Shown here: positions 34,905 through 46,385 of the stretch, piece by piece
Numbering within the stretch: the stretch's first letter is position 1
How the letters are laid out: the number at the start of each line of letters is the position of its first letter
From: Candidatus Thiodictyon syntrophicum
GTDB lineage: Bacteria > Pseudomonadota > Gammaproteobacteria > Chromatiales > Chromatiaceae
NCBI RefSeq assembly: GCF_002813775.1
Contig: NZ_CP020370.1
Location: forward strand, 2,009,501-2,073,500
Direction of reading: 5' to 3'
DNA: 64,000 bases
Notes under the pieces: model-generated
Databases searched by the model: none
The model's input: the letters and a program-made list of their open reading frames with translations, nothing else
What the model was told of the DNA's origin: nothing
Made by a program: the position numbers and the translations under genes

Positions 34905-35205
34905 CGTCTCGCCGATCGACGATCTCCAGTGCCATCAGGTCGCCAAGGATGCGACCCAGTTTGTCCTGCCAGTCGGCAGAATCGGGCGTTTCGCAGACCC
35001 CGGCCAGCACCGCCGCTAACTCGGTCAGGGTCAGTGGCCCGCGTTCCAGGGTTCGGACGATCTCAGTGGGTAGCGGGCTCAGGAGATGGGTCTCCCCGGT
35101 ACCGCGATGGTAGAGGCTGCTGTCGGCTTCCCAATGGGCCCAAACAAGTTTGTCGGCCGGACAGACCTCGTAGAGCGGCGGGCGGTTGCTTGCGCTACTC
35201 AGCAT
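34894..35205 (-). CDS. PqqD-like peptide chaperone of the HPr-rel-A system
   Basis: A 103-residue protein with a PqqD-type winged helix: LYEVCPADKLVWAHWEADSSLYHRGTGETHLLSPLPTEIVRTLERGPLTLTELAAVLAG. PqqD-like domains bind leader peptides and hand substrate peptides to modifying enzymes. In this system the partners are an HprK-like kinase and a nucleotidyltransferase, not a radical SAM enzyme. It is first in the three-gene cassette, 48 bases after the secreted-protein gene. Confidence 0.85.
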   Translation of the reverse strand: MLSSASNRPPLYEVCPADKLVWAHWEADSSLYHRGTGETHLLSPLPTEIVRTLERGPLTLTELAAVLAGVCETPDSADWQDKLGRILGDLMALEIVDRRDDED

Positions 35206-35253
35206 CGGGGGCTGATCATCCCGACCGGGAGCGCCTTTGCCATGGCGCTCGGG

Positions 35254-35943
35254 CTACTGCGGGCAACTCCGGCCGGAAGAGATCGGATGGACTGACGTGA
35301 GACAACTGGTGGTGAGCCCCATGTTGTTGCCGGGGTTCTGTCCCGGCGCGTCGGGCGGTCCGATCTGCGACACCGGAAAAATACACCGGGATTGCGGGTC
35401 GGTGGAGGCGGGCAGGCAGTCCACGGCGCAGGTCGGATTGCTGTCGGCGTCTCCCGTATCGCTTGCGGCGCGATAGAGTTTCAACAATTGGACCGCGTCC
35501 GGGCCGACCGTCATAGTCCAAACGCTTGCGGCAAACGTCGCCGGGTCGAAGACCTCTCCCACTGTGTAGGAGTAGCTGCCGATGGAGCCGCTCGAGCCGA
35601 AATAGTAAGGAGGGTTAGCGCTAGCGCCGATGGAGAAAACGATCAGAGTCACCGGGGGCCGTTCGGTTCCCTTGCGAAATGTGTATTGATAGCCTTGGAC
35701 GCGGGCAAATCCGTCGGGTGAGGCGGTACCGCCAAGTGCGGGATTAAAGTCCACCGCTTGGCTGTTGGACCGGTCATCCTTGATGCACTGCGAGGTGCTG
35801 CCCAAGGCATAGGCGGCGCCGCTCGGCAGGGTGGCGACCAGCGGGGCCGCTGCGGCGGCCGCACGCAGCAGGCGCCGCCGTGTCTCCTGGATTTCGTCAG
35901 CGCCGCCTTGCCCGACGCTTGCGATTTTTCGGCTGCTGTTCAT
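35254..35943 (-). CDS. Tat-type secreted protein, candidate substrate of the HPr-rel-A cassette
   Basis: A 229-residue protein. The N-terminus has a twin-arginine-like signal: polar lead with TRRRLL, a hydrophobic run (RAAAAAAPLVATLPSG) and an AYA cleavage site near residue 46. The mature part is rich in Gly, Ser, Tyr and has at least five cysteines (STSQCIKDD, NPTCAVDCLPAS, SRCIFP, TTSCLTS, GRSCPQ). I do not recognise its family. It lies 48 bases upstream of the PqqD-like gene on the same strand, which is why I infer a functional link. It might instead be an independent cell-surface protein. Confidence 0.7.
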   Translation of the reverse strand: MNSSRKIASVGQGGADEIQETRRRLLRAAAAAAPLVATLPSGAAYALGSTSQCIKDDRSNSQAVDFNPALGGTASPDGFARVQGYQYTFRKGTERPPVTLIVFSIGASANPPYYFGSSGSIGSYSYTVGEVFDPATFAASVWTMTVGPDAVQLLKLYRAASDTGDADSNPTCAVDCLPASTDPQSRCIFPVSQIGPPDAPGQNPGNNMGLTTSCLTSVHPISSGRSCPQ

Positions 35944-36393
35944 CGGTGTTCCTCGAAGGGGTAGGCGTTCTTGCCGGGGACGATCAGCGACAATGCATCC
36001 ACCACGACAAGGCAGCGGACCCTTGTCGGCGTGGGGCGGCAGGGAATCCCTGGCGATGGTCCGGTATGATGGGCGGGCGGCTTCAATCACGTTAACATAT
36101 TGTGTCAAAATAGATCCGCTTTCCACGCGCCCATTGTTAGGACCCTGGTCTTATGGCAAATACTACGCAGTACGCTGAAGGTCCGCAAGACATGCCGATC
36201 GGATTTCAGTCGCGTTCGGCGCTTGGTGAGACCTGACGCACGCGCAAGCGATCGAACTTGGCGCCCCCGCCCTACCGCGGCGCTTGCCCCGCCGTACCCG
36301 CGGGTTCCTCGGGAATAATGAAGAGGTCCGGATGCCACGTGCCCTGGGTCCCAACGCGGTTCAAGCGCACCACGGCTGGCCCCAGGAGGAAGA
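35944..36393. other. Intergenic region between the Tat-protein gene and the surface-protein gene
   Basis: Mixed GC and AT content. AT-rich patches near 36090-36115 and 36155-36180 could hold the promoter for the minus-strand cassette (TTGACACAATATGTTAACG on that strand contains a consensus TTGACA), but no convincing -10 is seen. No gene is recognised. Confidence 0.4.
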
Positions 36394-38982
36394 CTAGGCC
36401 GCCTGGCGTCTTCCCAGGCGAACCGCGGCAAGACCCAAGGCCAGCAGCGCCAGGGTGCCGGGCGCCGGTGCGTCGGACCAGGCCGCCGTGATATCGAACA
36501 GGAACTGCCTGCCCCCGCTTTCGGCGCCGAGGGTGGTGCTGGCGTCCGTCAGCAGGTACAGGGTGGCAACGAAGCCCATACCCGGCGCCGTACTGACGAA
36601 GTTCAGACCTGCGGTGACCGAATTCGAGCCCCCGCCGATCGGGTCTAACCGCGTACCCTTGAGGATGCTGGCAAGCGAGAAGAGCCCGGTCCCGACTGGG
36701 GCGCTTTGGCTGTAACCCGGGCCGAAGCCCACATTGATCAGGGTGAGGTCGGCAAGGTCACCCAAGCCGTTAAGGGTTACCGCGTTGAACAGGTTAGCGA
36801 TGGTCAGAACCGTGGTGGTGCGGCTGGGGTCGAGTGTGCCCAAGTCGACGGTTCCGCAGACCGCATTGCCGCTGGGTCCGAGGATGTTGCAGGGACTGCC
36901 GTCTTGGAAATTGACATTGTTGCCGGAGAAATTGAAGACGGGGCCCACCGCGTCGCCGGTCAGGGTTCGGGTGACGTCCGGGGCCTCGGTCGAACTGACG
37001 GTGACGGTCCCGGTCACCGTTTGCTTGCTGGTGGACGGTGCCATGGTCGCCGCCGCCGTCATGCTGTAGCCGGTGCTCCCCGTCGCGCCATTGGCGAGCG
37101 TTCCGACGTTGGCGCCGCCGCTGAAGGTGGCATTCGGCGTCGAACTCGTGGCTGGGCCAAAGGTGACCGCGTGGAGGTCATAACCGCCCCCGGTCTGGTT
37201 GCTGACGCTGACCGCCTGGGCCGGCGTGGAGGCTGCCCCGCCGATCCGGGCGTAACCGAGCTGGATGGCCGTGCTGTCCGTGCTCAGGGTGGCTTCGAAC
37301 GCCTGGCCCTGGAGGGCGCGGTCGATGGTCTGACCGCTGCCCGCGAGTCCGGTCGCGCTAGCTACGTCCGTGTTGAAGTGCATGGTGGCGGTCTTGGTCC
37401 CCGCGGAATCCGCAGCGAAGGTGAGATCGAAGGTCTGGGTGCCGTTGTTTGCCTGGATCGAGGTGTTGGTGGGACCACCGGAGAAATTCGATGGATTGGC
37501 GCCGTCCTTCGAGGTGCTGTTCACCGTCAGCCCGGTCAGGTTCAGACTTGTGTCTCCCGCTCCGATATAGGTGTTGGTGATCGTTACCGACCGAGTGACC
37601 GAAGGGCTGAGGTCGGTCTTGGTGATTAGGACCTTGCCGAAGTCGACCGCGGTGTCGGCAGGGTCGGTGCCCGCCTTGGTCTGGAACCTGGGGCCGACCC
37701 CGGTGGCCTGGAACGTGACAACTTTGGTGGTATTGGCCGTGGTCCCGGTGTAGGCGGTGCCGTCGGCGTTGACGCCGGTGATCGCCCCGACCGTTGCGGC
37801 ACCGGTGTTCGTGCCGAAGTCGGCCGCCCGATAGGCGTAGCCGCTCGATGCGCTCACCCCCTCCCCCAGATTGCCGCCGTCGGCGGCGCCGGTGCGTGAG
37901 AAGGCACCCAGACCGATGCTGTCGGTCGTTGCCTGGCCGAACGCCACGTTGTAGAGCGTGGTCGCTCCGGTCGTGGACACCTTGGTGTTGGTGGCGGTCG
38001 CATTGCCTGCGGCAGTGGCGGTGCCCGCCGTTTGGCCGACGCGCGCCAGACCCAGGTTGAGGGATGCGGGATCGTTGACGCCAAGGATCGAAGCGACGTA
38101 GTTACCGACGAGTTGGACGTTGGTGCTGGCAAGCATCGCGGAAGGGCCGACGCCCCCGGCGTAGGAATTGTTTACGGCCTGCTCACTCAGAATCAATTCG
38201 ACGCTGTCGCCGGCTTTGAGCTCTTTCCCGCTGCTACCACCGATCTCAAACGCCTGGCTCACCGGCATCTGGACATAGGCAACGATGCTCGGACTGCCGC
38301 CGTCAACCGGCCCCGCCGCTCGCATGATCCAGGGGGTATTAGGGTCGACCGGCGGGCTCTGAGCCAGGCTGGGAGTCACTTGGAAAGGAGAGGTGGCTCC
38401 CAGGCCCGCCGGGCGGCTGGTTTCGATCTGGCTGCCGTCGACTCCCACAAGTCCGCCATTTGCCTTGATGGTGATCAGAGCATTGTTGATCGGGGTGCCA
38501 TCCGAAAGTAAGTTTCCGCTTACCCCCCCGGTGCCGTTGTCCACGGGCCAAGTCCCCGTGAGACCGGTGCCGATCAGGCGTGTCCCGATGGCGGTGCTGC
38601 CGTCCGGCGTGTACTGAGTCCCCCGCGTCCCTGCCTGGCCGGTGGAGGTCAGTGCGACATACTGCAGGTTCAGCGGTTGGGCGTACAGCAGGGCCGTGGT
38701 GCTGTAGAACCAGGTGGTTTGGCTGTTGGTCGCTGCGCCCTCTTTGCCCCAGAAAAACAGGATATCGCTGTTGGCCGAAATGGTGGGGACGGTGGGGCTG
38801 CCGCAAGACGTGACATTGCATCCCTGTGCGTAGCTTTGATACTTAGCGGTATCGGATGACCAGGTGAAGCTGGAGGCCACATTACCGATCTCGGTACCAT
38901 CAATGACGATAGCGTCCGCCGGCCAGTGCCCCATAGCGAGCGCCGTGCCAACGGTAAGAGACAATAAATGCCGGTTTCTCAT
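36394..38982 (-). CDS. Large cell-surface protein with choice-of-anchor repeats and PEP-CTERM-like anchor
   Basis: An 862-residue secreted protein. After the signal peptide (MRNRHLLSLTVGTALAMGHWPADA) come Ser/Thr/Gly-rich beta domains with choice-of-anchor D-type repeats (NLGLARVGQTAG...ATNTKVSTTGATTLYNVAFG; LGYARIGGAASTPAQAVSVSNQTGGGYDL; FGKVLITKTDLSPSVTRSVTITN). The end is PAPGTLALLALGLAAVRLGRRQAA, a PEP-CTERM-like sorting helix with a PAPGT rather than PEP motif. It is probably exported and tethered to the envelope. Several internal repeats are about 190 residues apart. Confidence 0.8.
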   Translation of the reverse strand: MRNRHLLSLTVGTALAMGHWPADAIVIDGTEIGNVASSFTWSSDTAKYQSYAQGCNVTSCGSPTVPTISANSDILFFWGKEGAATNSQTTWFYSTTALLYAQPLNLQYVALTSTGQAGTRGTQYTPDGSTAIGTRLIGTGLTGTWPVDNGTGGVSGNLLSDGTPINNALITIKANGGLVGVDGSQIETSRPAGLGATSPFQVTPSLAQSPPVDPNTPWIMRAAGPVDGGSPSIVAYVQMPVSQAFEIGGSSGKELKAGDSVELILSEQAVNNSYAGGVGPSAMLASTNVQLVGNYVASILGVNDPASLNLGLARVGQTAGTATAAGNATATNTKVSTTGATTLYNVAFGQATTDSIGLGAFSRTGAADGGNLGEGVSASSGYAYRAADFGTNTGAATVGAITGVNADGTAYTGTTANTTKVVTFQATGVGPRFQTKAGTDPADTAVDFGKVLITKTDLSPSVTRSVTITNTYIGAGDTSLNLTGLTVNSTSKDGANPSNFSGGPTNTSIQANNGTQTFDLTFAADSAGTKTATMHFNTDVASATGLAGSGQTIDRALQGQAFEATLSTDSTAIQLGYARIGGAASTPAQAVSVSNQTGGGYDLHAVTFGPATSSTPNATFSGGANVGTLANGATGSTGYSMTAAATMAPSTSKQTVTGTVTVSSTEAPDVTRTLTGDAVGPVFNFSGNNVNFQDGSPCNILGPSGNAVCGTVDLGTLDPSRTTTVLTIANLFNAVTLNGLGDLADLTLINVGFGPGYSQSAPVGTGLFSLASILKGTRLDPIGGGSNSVTAGLNFVSTAPGMGFVATLYLLTDASTTLGAESGGRQFLFDITAAWSDAPAPGTLALLALGLAAVRLGRRQAA

Positions 38983-39513
38983 AACTTCGCCTGTACGCGG
39001 CTTAGGGTCGGGTGCCTTGAGTCGAACCACCCAGGGGTTGTCTGGATCGCTTGGTGCCGGCGTTGCGGTCCGGCGCCACTGCGAACGGGTGATTCCCTGC
39101 GCCTGTCGGCCGGAGACTGTCACCGGCCTGGGCCTCAGCGTTGGTGCTGAGTTCCCACAAGCATTTCTTGCGCCACATCTATCTTATCTTTATATTTCAA
39201 TATATTAAATTCAAAGGTTATGCTAGAACCCGGTCTGCCAGCCTAGAACTGTAAAAAATCCTGACAGTCGAGGTAGGCTGCAGAACACGTCTTCCCCCCT
39301 AATGCTACCGACCCGGCGGCGCTGGGTCAAACCGACGTGTGCCCCTAGAGCCGTCAGCGCTGACGGGCGCGTCTTCCCGACTGATTGAGCCTCCCCCGGG
39401 GGGGCAGCCGCGGCGCAGCCTGGCACACGCCGACTCGATGAGGGCGCCCTTGAAGCCGCAGCCTGCGCGCACCATTTGGGGGAAAACCACACCACGCGGC
39501 GGAGTTATAGCTC
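38983..39513. other. Divergent promoter region between the surface protein and clpB
   Basis: An AT-rich stretch at 39165-39235 (ATATTTCAATATATTAAATTC) probably holds the minus-strand promoter of the surface protein. The clpB side is GC-rich and carries the sigma-32-like site annotated separately. No gene is seen. Confidence 0.5.
39449..39477 (+). promoter_or_regulatory. Sigma-32-like heat-shock promoter of clpB
   Basis: CTTGAAG (39449-39455), 15 bases, then ACCATTT (39471-39477), close to the CTTGAAA/CCCATNT consensus with acceptable spacing, and 37 bases before the clpB start. The position fits a short leader. Confidence 0.6.
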
Positions 39514-42114
<2,601 letters not shown>

Positions 42115-42139
42115 GCGAGGCCGGTCGTGGCCCCCCCGA

Positions 42140-42829
42140 CTATCTCGCCTGGCCCCGGAGCCGCTTCCCCGGATCGACCGGCGACAGGTCATGGAGTTCT
42201 CCTGAATGGTGGGCGGATGGGCCCTCCTGGACCGGTGCGGGGGCCCAATCCGGGTCGCTCGTAGCGAATCCCTCGGCTGGTTTCGCTGCCTCCCCCGCCG
42301 TTCCTGAATGGTCCGGCGCGCTTTCCGGCTCGGCCAGTCGCGGATCGGCCGCGACCTCGCGCGGGTCGATCTTGAGATAGCCGTCGCCCACGTCTTCCAG
42401 GTACCTGGAACCGAAGTCCCCGGTCGCTTTCGACTGCGCTGACTCGCCGCCCGCTGTCTCGGCCGCGGGCGTGCTCGCGTCTGCTCTACCTCGCGGCGCC
42501 TTGCGGCTGACCGGGTTGCGTTCATCGTTCTGCGTCTGAGCGGGCGGTGCGCCGGCCCCGCGGGCCGGTTCGGCGGCCTCGGTGCCGACATCGAGCAGGT
42601 TCCCCAGGGCATCGGTGTAGAGCCCGCCGCCGATCGCGCTATAGGTGGAACCATAGGCGTCCATGTAGCCGCCGTTGGGTTGTGGGTAATAGTAGTGGCC
42701 GCTGGAATCGACCAGACTGTCGTCACCGTAACCGGAATCGTGCAATTCCGTGGCCGCCGCCGTGAGGCACAGCAGGACCGGGGGCAGTAGGGTCAGTGCT
42801 CTGATGATCATCGTTGCCGTCGTCTGCAT
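42140..42829 (-). CDS. Secreted protein of unknown function
   Basis: A 229-residue protein with a clear signal peptide (IIRALTLLPPVLLCLTAAATE). The mature part has a Tyr/Gly/Asp-rich section (GYGDDSLVDSSGHYYYPQPNGGYMDAYGSTYSAIGGGLYTDALGNLLDVG), then a Ser/Ala/Glu-rich disordered stretch and a short motif DVGDGYLKIDPREV. I recognise no family; the tyrosine-rich repeats suggest an adhesive or structural surface role. It is convergent with clpB, separated by 25 bases. Confidence 0.65.
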   Translation of the reverse strand: MQTTATMIIRALTLLPPVLLCLTAAATELHDSGYGDDSLVDSSGHYYYPQPNGGYMDAYGSTYSAIGGGLYTDALGNLLDVGTEAAEPARGAGAPPAQTQNDERNPVSRKAPRGRADASTPAAETAGGESAQSKATGDFGSRYLEDVGDGYLKIDPREVAADPRLAEPESAPDHSGTAGEAAKPAEGFATSDPDWAPAPVQEGPSAHHSGELHDLSPVDPGKRLRGQAR

Positions 42830-42876
42830 GGTTGGGTTGTGCGTGGGGTTTGCGTGGGTCGCCCGGACCGGGGCGC

Positions 42877-43593
42877 TCAGGGACGCCCGGCGGCCATCCG
42901 GTAAGCGGCCGAACGCCGGTCGCCGCCGCGCGCCCGCGGCGAGGTGCGCCGGTTGAGCCGTTCCTCGACCATGGCGCAGAAGGCGGCGTCGCCGAGCACC
43001 CAGGCCTTGTTCGTCGCGTCGCGGATGCGGGTCAACCGCGCCTCGTCCGGGGGGGTGGCGAACCCCTTGGCATAGGCCGCCTGGCGGGTCTTTGGGCCGC
43101 GGCCCAGACGCTCATAGTCGGCGGACGCCGTGACCAGCCGGTCCGGTGCCCCGGTCGCGTTGGCGGCGAAGCTGGACCAGGCATAGTCGGCGGGGGTGCT
43201 CACCAGACCGGCGCGGACGGGGTTGCCTTCCACGTACCGACTAACCGGGATCATCCAGTCGGCCGGGTCCAGCAGGGTGGCGCGATAGCGGCCGTCCCAC
43301 AGGGTGCCGGTGCGGTCGTTGCCGCTGTTGAAGTACTGGACATAGTAGCGCCCGACATACTGCATCAACTTGCCGATGCCGTCCTCGTGCAGCGGGGTCA
43401 GCAGCAGATGTAAATGGTTGGGCATCAGGCAGTAGGCGTGGATCCGACACGCGAACCTCTCCGCGGCGGTGCCGATCTTCTCCCACAGGAACCAATAGTC
43501 CTCCTCCCTGAACAGGATCTGCCGGCGATTGTTGCCGCGCTGCAGCACATGTTGCGGAACGCCGGGCAGGATAAAGCGGGGTAGGCGTGCCAT
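42877..43593 (-). CDS. REP-associated tyrosine transposase (RAYT)
   Basis: A 238-residue HUH-type single-strand transposase: MARLPRFILPGVPQHVLQRGNNRRQIL at the N-terminus, the HUH motif in AYCLMPNHLHLLLTP, and YVEGNPVRAGLVSTPADYAWSSFAA with the downstream helix. RAYTs move or maintain REP palindromes. The start at ATG 43591-43593 gives the family N-terminus. 78 bases upstream is one copy of a REP-like motif that recurs inverted at 49940. Confidence 0.92.
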   Translation of the reverse strand: MARLPRFILPGVPQHVLQRGNNRRQILFREEDYWFLWEKIGTAAERFACRIHAYCLMPNHLHLLLTPLHEDGIGKLMQYVGRYYVQYFNSGNDRTGTLWDGRYRATLLDPADWMIPVSRYVEGNPVRAGLVSTPADYAWSSFAANATGAPDRLVTASADYERLGRGPKTRQAAYAKGFATPPDEARLTRIRDATNKAWVLGDAAFCAMVEERLNRRTSPRARGGDRRSAAYRMAAGRP

Positions 43594-43670
43594 GAGCGGG
43601 GTCGGGTGCGGTTGATTGGCTTGCGGCAAAGTATAGCCGACCGCCGGGCGGTGTCGGCCCATCCGGCGGC

Positions 43671-43712
43671 CAGCCCTGAAGCATAACCGCGCCACCCCAG
43701 TCACGGCGCGGG
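43671..43712. repeat. REP-like element, copy 1
   Basis: CAGCCCTGAAGCATAACC (43671-43688) is followed by a GC-rich hairpin GCGCC...GGCGC. The identical 18-mer occurs in reverse orientation at 49940-49957, also followed (in its own direction) by a GC hairpin. A shared tag plus variable hairpin is the layout of REP elements near a RAYT. Confidence 0.6.
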
Positions 43713-43818
43713 CTGGCGGGGGTTAGAGAAAGTTAATGTTCGCACAAGGGGGTAGACACCGCGCGGCGACTCTGGCAGGATTAATGGCAGGGTAATCGGT
43801 CTGCCGTTCCGCCGGGGG

Positions 43819-44724
43819 GTGGCGATGGGTGCGATGAGTCCAGGACCGTGGGTGCACTGTGGTCGCGTCTTCAGCGTCGAGGAGATCGCCGGTATCCGCC
43901 AGACGGTGGCGTGGCTGCCGCGGTTGGGGCGGCGCGAGTTGGCGGCGACGCTGTGCGAGCATTTGCAGTGGTATACCGTGACGGGGGCGGCGAAGGTTCA
44001 CGCCTGTCGGGAGTTTCTGGAACGTCTGGAGGCGGCCGGGTTGGTGGCGCTGCCCCCGTTGCAGGTCGCGCGGCGTCCCCGCCCGGTCCCCCCGGCGCCG
44101 GTGGTGGCGGCGCCGATGCCGATTCACGGCCCCTTGGCCGCGCTCGGCCCGGTGCGCCTGGCGCCGGTGCGCGCCGACGCCGCGGCGGTGGCGCAATGGA
44201 ATGCGGCGGTCGCGCGTTGGCACCCCTTGGGCTACAAGGGTGCCTTCGGCTACCGGCTGCGCTACTTCATCACCGCGGGCGAGCAGCACCTGGGCTGCCT
44301 CCTGCTGGCGGGCGCGGCGCGCGCGCTGGCGGTGCGTGACCACTGGATCGGGTGGGACGCCCAGACGCGCCGGGCCAACCAGGTGCGGGTGCTCAACAAC
44401 AGCCGCTTTCTGATCTTTCCCCACGTCCAGGTGCCGCACCTGGCCAGCCATGTGCTGGGACAACTGGCGCGGCGGGTGCGCGCCGATTGGCTCGAACACT
44501 GGGGGTTTGCGCCGCTGTTGCTGGAGACCTTCGTCGACCCGCGCCACTACGCCGGCACCTGTTACCGTGCCGCCGGGTGGGAACTGCTGGGGGAGACCAG
44601 CGGGAGCGGGCTGGCGCGACCGGGCCGGACCTATCACAGCGCCCCGCGCCAAGTCTGGGTCAAGCCCTTGAGTGCACAGTGGCGCGAGCGCTTGTGCGCC
44701 GCGTCCGGGGGGACGACGCCATGA
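43819..44724 (+). CDS. DUF4338 (DruA-family) protein linked to a transposase
   Basis: A 301-residue protein with the DUF4338 core: HPLGYKGAFGYRLRYFITAG, HLGCLLLAGAARALAVRDHWIGWD, VLNNSRFLIFPHVQVPHLASHVLG, ADWLEHWGFAPLLLETFVDPRHYAGTCYRAAGWELLGETSG. DUF4338 is the defining domain of DruA in the Druantia anti-phage system. Here it is preceded by an N-terminal helical region and its TGA overlaps the ATG of a DDE transposase gene, so it belongs to a mobile element, not a Druantia operon: no DruE helicase is present. Its biochemical role is unknown. Confidence 0.85.
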   Translation: MAMGAMSPGPWVHCGRVFSVEEIAGIRQTVAWLPRLGRRELAATLCEHLQWYTVTGAAKVHACREFLERLEAAGLVALPPLQVARRPRPVPPAPVVAAPMPIHGPLAALGPVRLAPVRADAAAVAQWNAAVARWHPLGYKGAFGYRLRYFITAGEQHLGCLLLAGAARALAVRDHWIGWDAQTRRANQVRVLNNSRFLIFPHVQVPHLASHVLGQLARRVRADWLEHWGFAPLLLETFVDPRHYAGTCYRAAGWELLGETSGSGLARPGRTYHSAPRQVWVKPLSAQWRERLCAASGGTTP

Positions 44725-46355
44725 GCAAACCCTGCCGCCGCCTGTCACGCGCGGCCATCAAGGAGCAACGCGCGCACAAGAAACAGCAGGAACAGGCGCT
44801 ACGCCAACAGCAGCGCCAGGACGGACTGATCCCCCGCGTACCCGCGCCGTTACCCAATCGCTGCTCGGCGTACGCCACGCTCGCCGAGGAACAGCAGGCC
44901 CGCGAGGCGGCGGTCAGCGGCCAGGTGCGCGTCCTGCGCCGGGAACTGCCCGCGTTGCTCGCCGCCCTGGGACAGATTCCCGAGCCCCGCAACCCCAAGA
45001 AGTGTCGGCATCGGCTCACCGTGCTGCTGCTCTACGGGCTGCTGATGTTCGTCTTTCAGTTCGCCTCCCGGCGCGCGGTCAACCGCGAACTGACGCACCC
45101 CCAGTTCGAGGCCAACCTACGGCTCCTGTTCCCCGAACTGGAGACCCTCCCGCACGCCGACACCCTGTTTCGGCTGCTGCGCGACATCGACGTGACCCAC
45201 CTCGAACAGGCGCACATCGACCTGGTACGCCGCCTGATCCGCGCCAAGACCTTCCGCCGCTACCTGATCAACCACGCCTATCCCATCGCCATCGACGGCT
45301 CCCAGAAATTCACCCGTGACCACCTCTGGGATGAGAATCTCCTGGAACGTCAGGTCGGGGCCGAGGACGCGCGCCACACCCAGTACTTCGTCTACGTCCT
45401 GGAGGCCAGTCTGGCCTTTCACAACGGGCTGGTGATCCCCTTGCTGAGCGAATTCCTCGAATATGCCAAGGGCGATACCAAGGCCGACAAACAAGACTGC
45501 GAACGGCGCGCCTTCACGCGGCTCAGCGCCCGGATCAAGACGCTGTTCCCGCGCCTGCCGATCTTGCTGTTGCTCGACGGTCTCTATGCCGACGGACCGG
45601 TGATGCAGTGCTGCCATCAGTACCACTGGCAGTTCATGATCGTTTTCAAGGACAAGGACTTGCCTACGGTCTGGGAGGAATTCCACGCGCTGCACGCGGT
45701 GCAGCCAGCGGGTTGTCAGCGCGACTGGGGGGAGCGCCACCAGCGCTTTTCCTGGGTCAACGCGATCGACTATGCCTTCTCAAACAACACGCGCCGCCAC
45801 CTCAGTCTGCATGTGGTGGTCTGTGAGGAGACCTGGGAGACGATCGATGAACAAGGCGCGCGCCTGACCAAGACCGCGCGCCATGCCTGGCTCTCCAGCC
45901 AACCACTCAGCCGCGCTAATGCGCATGAGCGCTGCAACCTAGGGGCCCGTTACCGCTGGGGCATCGAGGCCGGCTTCCTGGTGGAGAAACATCAGGGTTA
46001 CCACTACGAGCACGCCTTTGCCCTGAACTGGAACGCCATGAAGGGCTATCACTACCTGATGCGCCTGGCGCACCTGTTCAACACCCTGGCACGCTTTGCC
46101 CGCCATCTGCGCGAGCTTTATCGCACCCTGGGCGTGCGTGGCGCCATCGCCTTCATCCGCGCGTCCTGTGCCGGCCCCTGGCTCGACCCCGCGCGGATGC
46201 GCCGCCTGCTTGTCGCGGCCGACCTGAAACCGGTCGGAACTTGCCGACCTGAAACCGGCTCTTCTTCCCCGTCTTCTTCCTGGTTAAGAAATAATCAGGC
46301 TGGTGTTTTCTTGCTGTGGGCTCTTCTTCGGTCTTCTTCCGCGCGCGTGTCATAG
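44721..46355 (+). CDS. DDE transposase coupled to DUF4338 gene
   Basis: A 544-residue transposase. The DDE residues are visible in PIAIDGSQKFTRD, LLLLDGLYADG and RWGIEAGFLVEKHQGYHYEHAFALNWNAMKGYHYLMRL. The N-terminus is highly basic and Gln-rich (KEQRAHKKQQEQALRQQQRQ). The last ~50 residues (LKPVGTCRPETGSSSPSSSW...) are low-complexity and overlap direct repeats of GCCGACCTGAAACCGG, so the native end may be near residue 495 and the frame runs into other DNA. I cannot name its IS family. It overlaps the DUF4338 gene by four bases. Confidence 0.85.
   Translation: MSKPCRRLSRAAIKEQRAHKKQQEQALRQQQRQDGLIPRVPAPLPNRCSAYATLAEEQQAREAAVSGQVRVLRRELPALLAALGQIPEPRNPKKCRHRLTVLLLYGLLMFVFQFASRRAVNRELTHPQFEANLRLLFPELETLPHADTLFRLLRDIDVTHLEQAHIDLVRRLIRAKTFRRYLINHAYPIAIDGSQKFTRDHLWDENLLERQVGAEDARHTQYFVYVLEASLAFHNGLVIPLLSEFLEYAKGDTKADKQDCERRAFTRLSARIKTLFPRLPILLLLDGLYADGPVMQCCHQYHWQFMIVFKDKDLPTVWEEFHALHAVQPAGCQRDWGERHQRFSWVNAIDYAFSNNTRRHLSLHVVVCEETWETIDEQGARLTKTARHAWLSSQPLSRANAHERCNLGARYRWGIEAGFLVEKHQGYHYEHAFALNWNAMKGYHYLMRLAHLFNTLARFARHLRELYRTLGVRGAIAFIRASCAGPWLDPARMRRLLVAADLKPVGTCRPETGSSSPSSSWLRNNQAGVFLLWALLRSSSARVS
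46219..46262. repeat. Short direct repeats at the transposase 3' end
   Basis: GCCGACCTGAAACCGG occurs twice 23 bases apart near 46224 and 46247, followed by two CTCTTCTTC-N3/4-GTCTTCTTCC runs. They may mark an element border between the DUF4338/transposase unit and the IS21-type operon. Confidence 0.45.
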
Positions 46356-46385
46356 CTGGATCGGTGATCTGGCGAGAGACACAAC

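Noticed and set aside
43819-46355. Complete Druantia defence system
   Set aside because: Only a DUF4338 gene is present; no DruE helicase or DruB-D genes, and the partner is a transposase.
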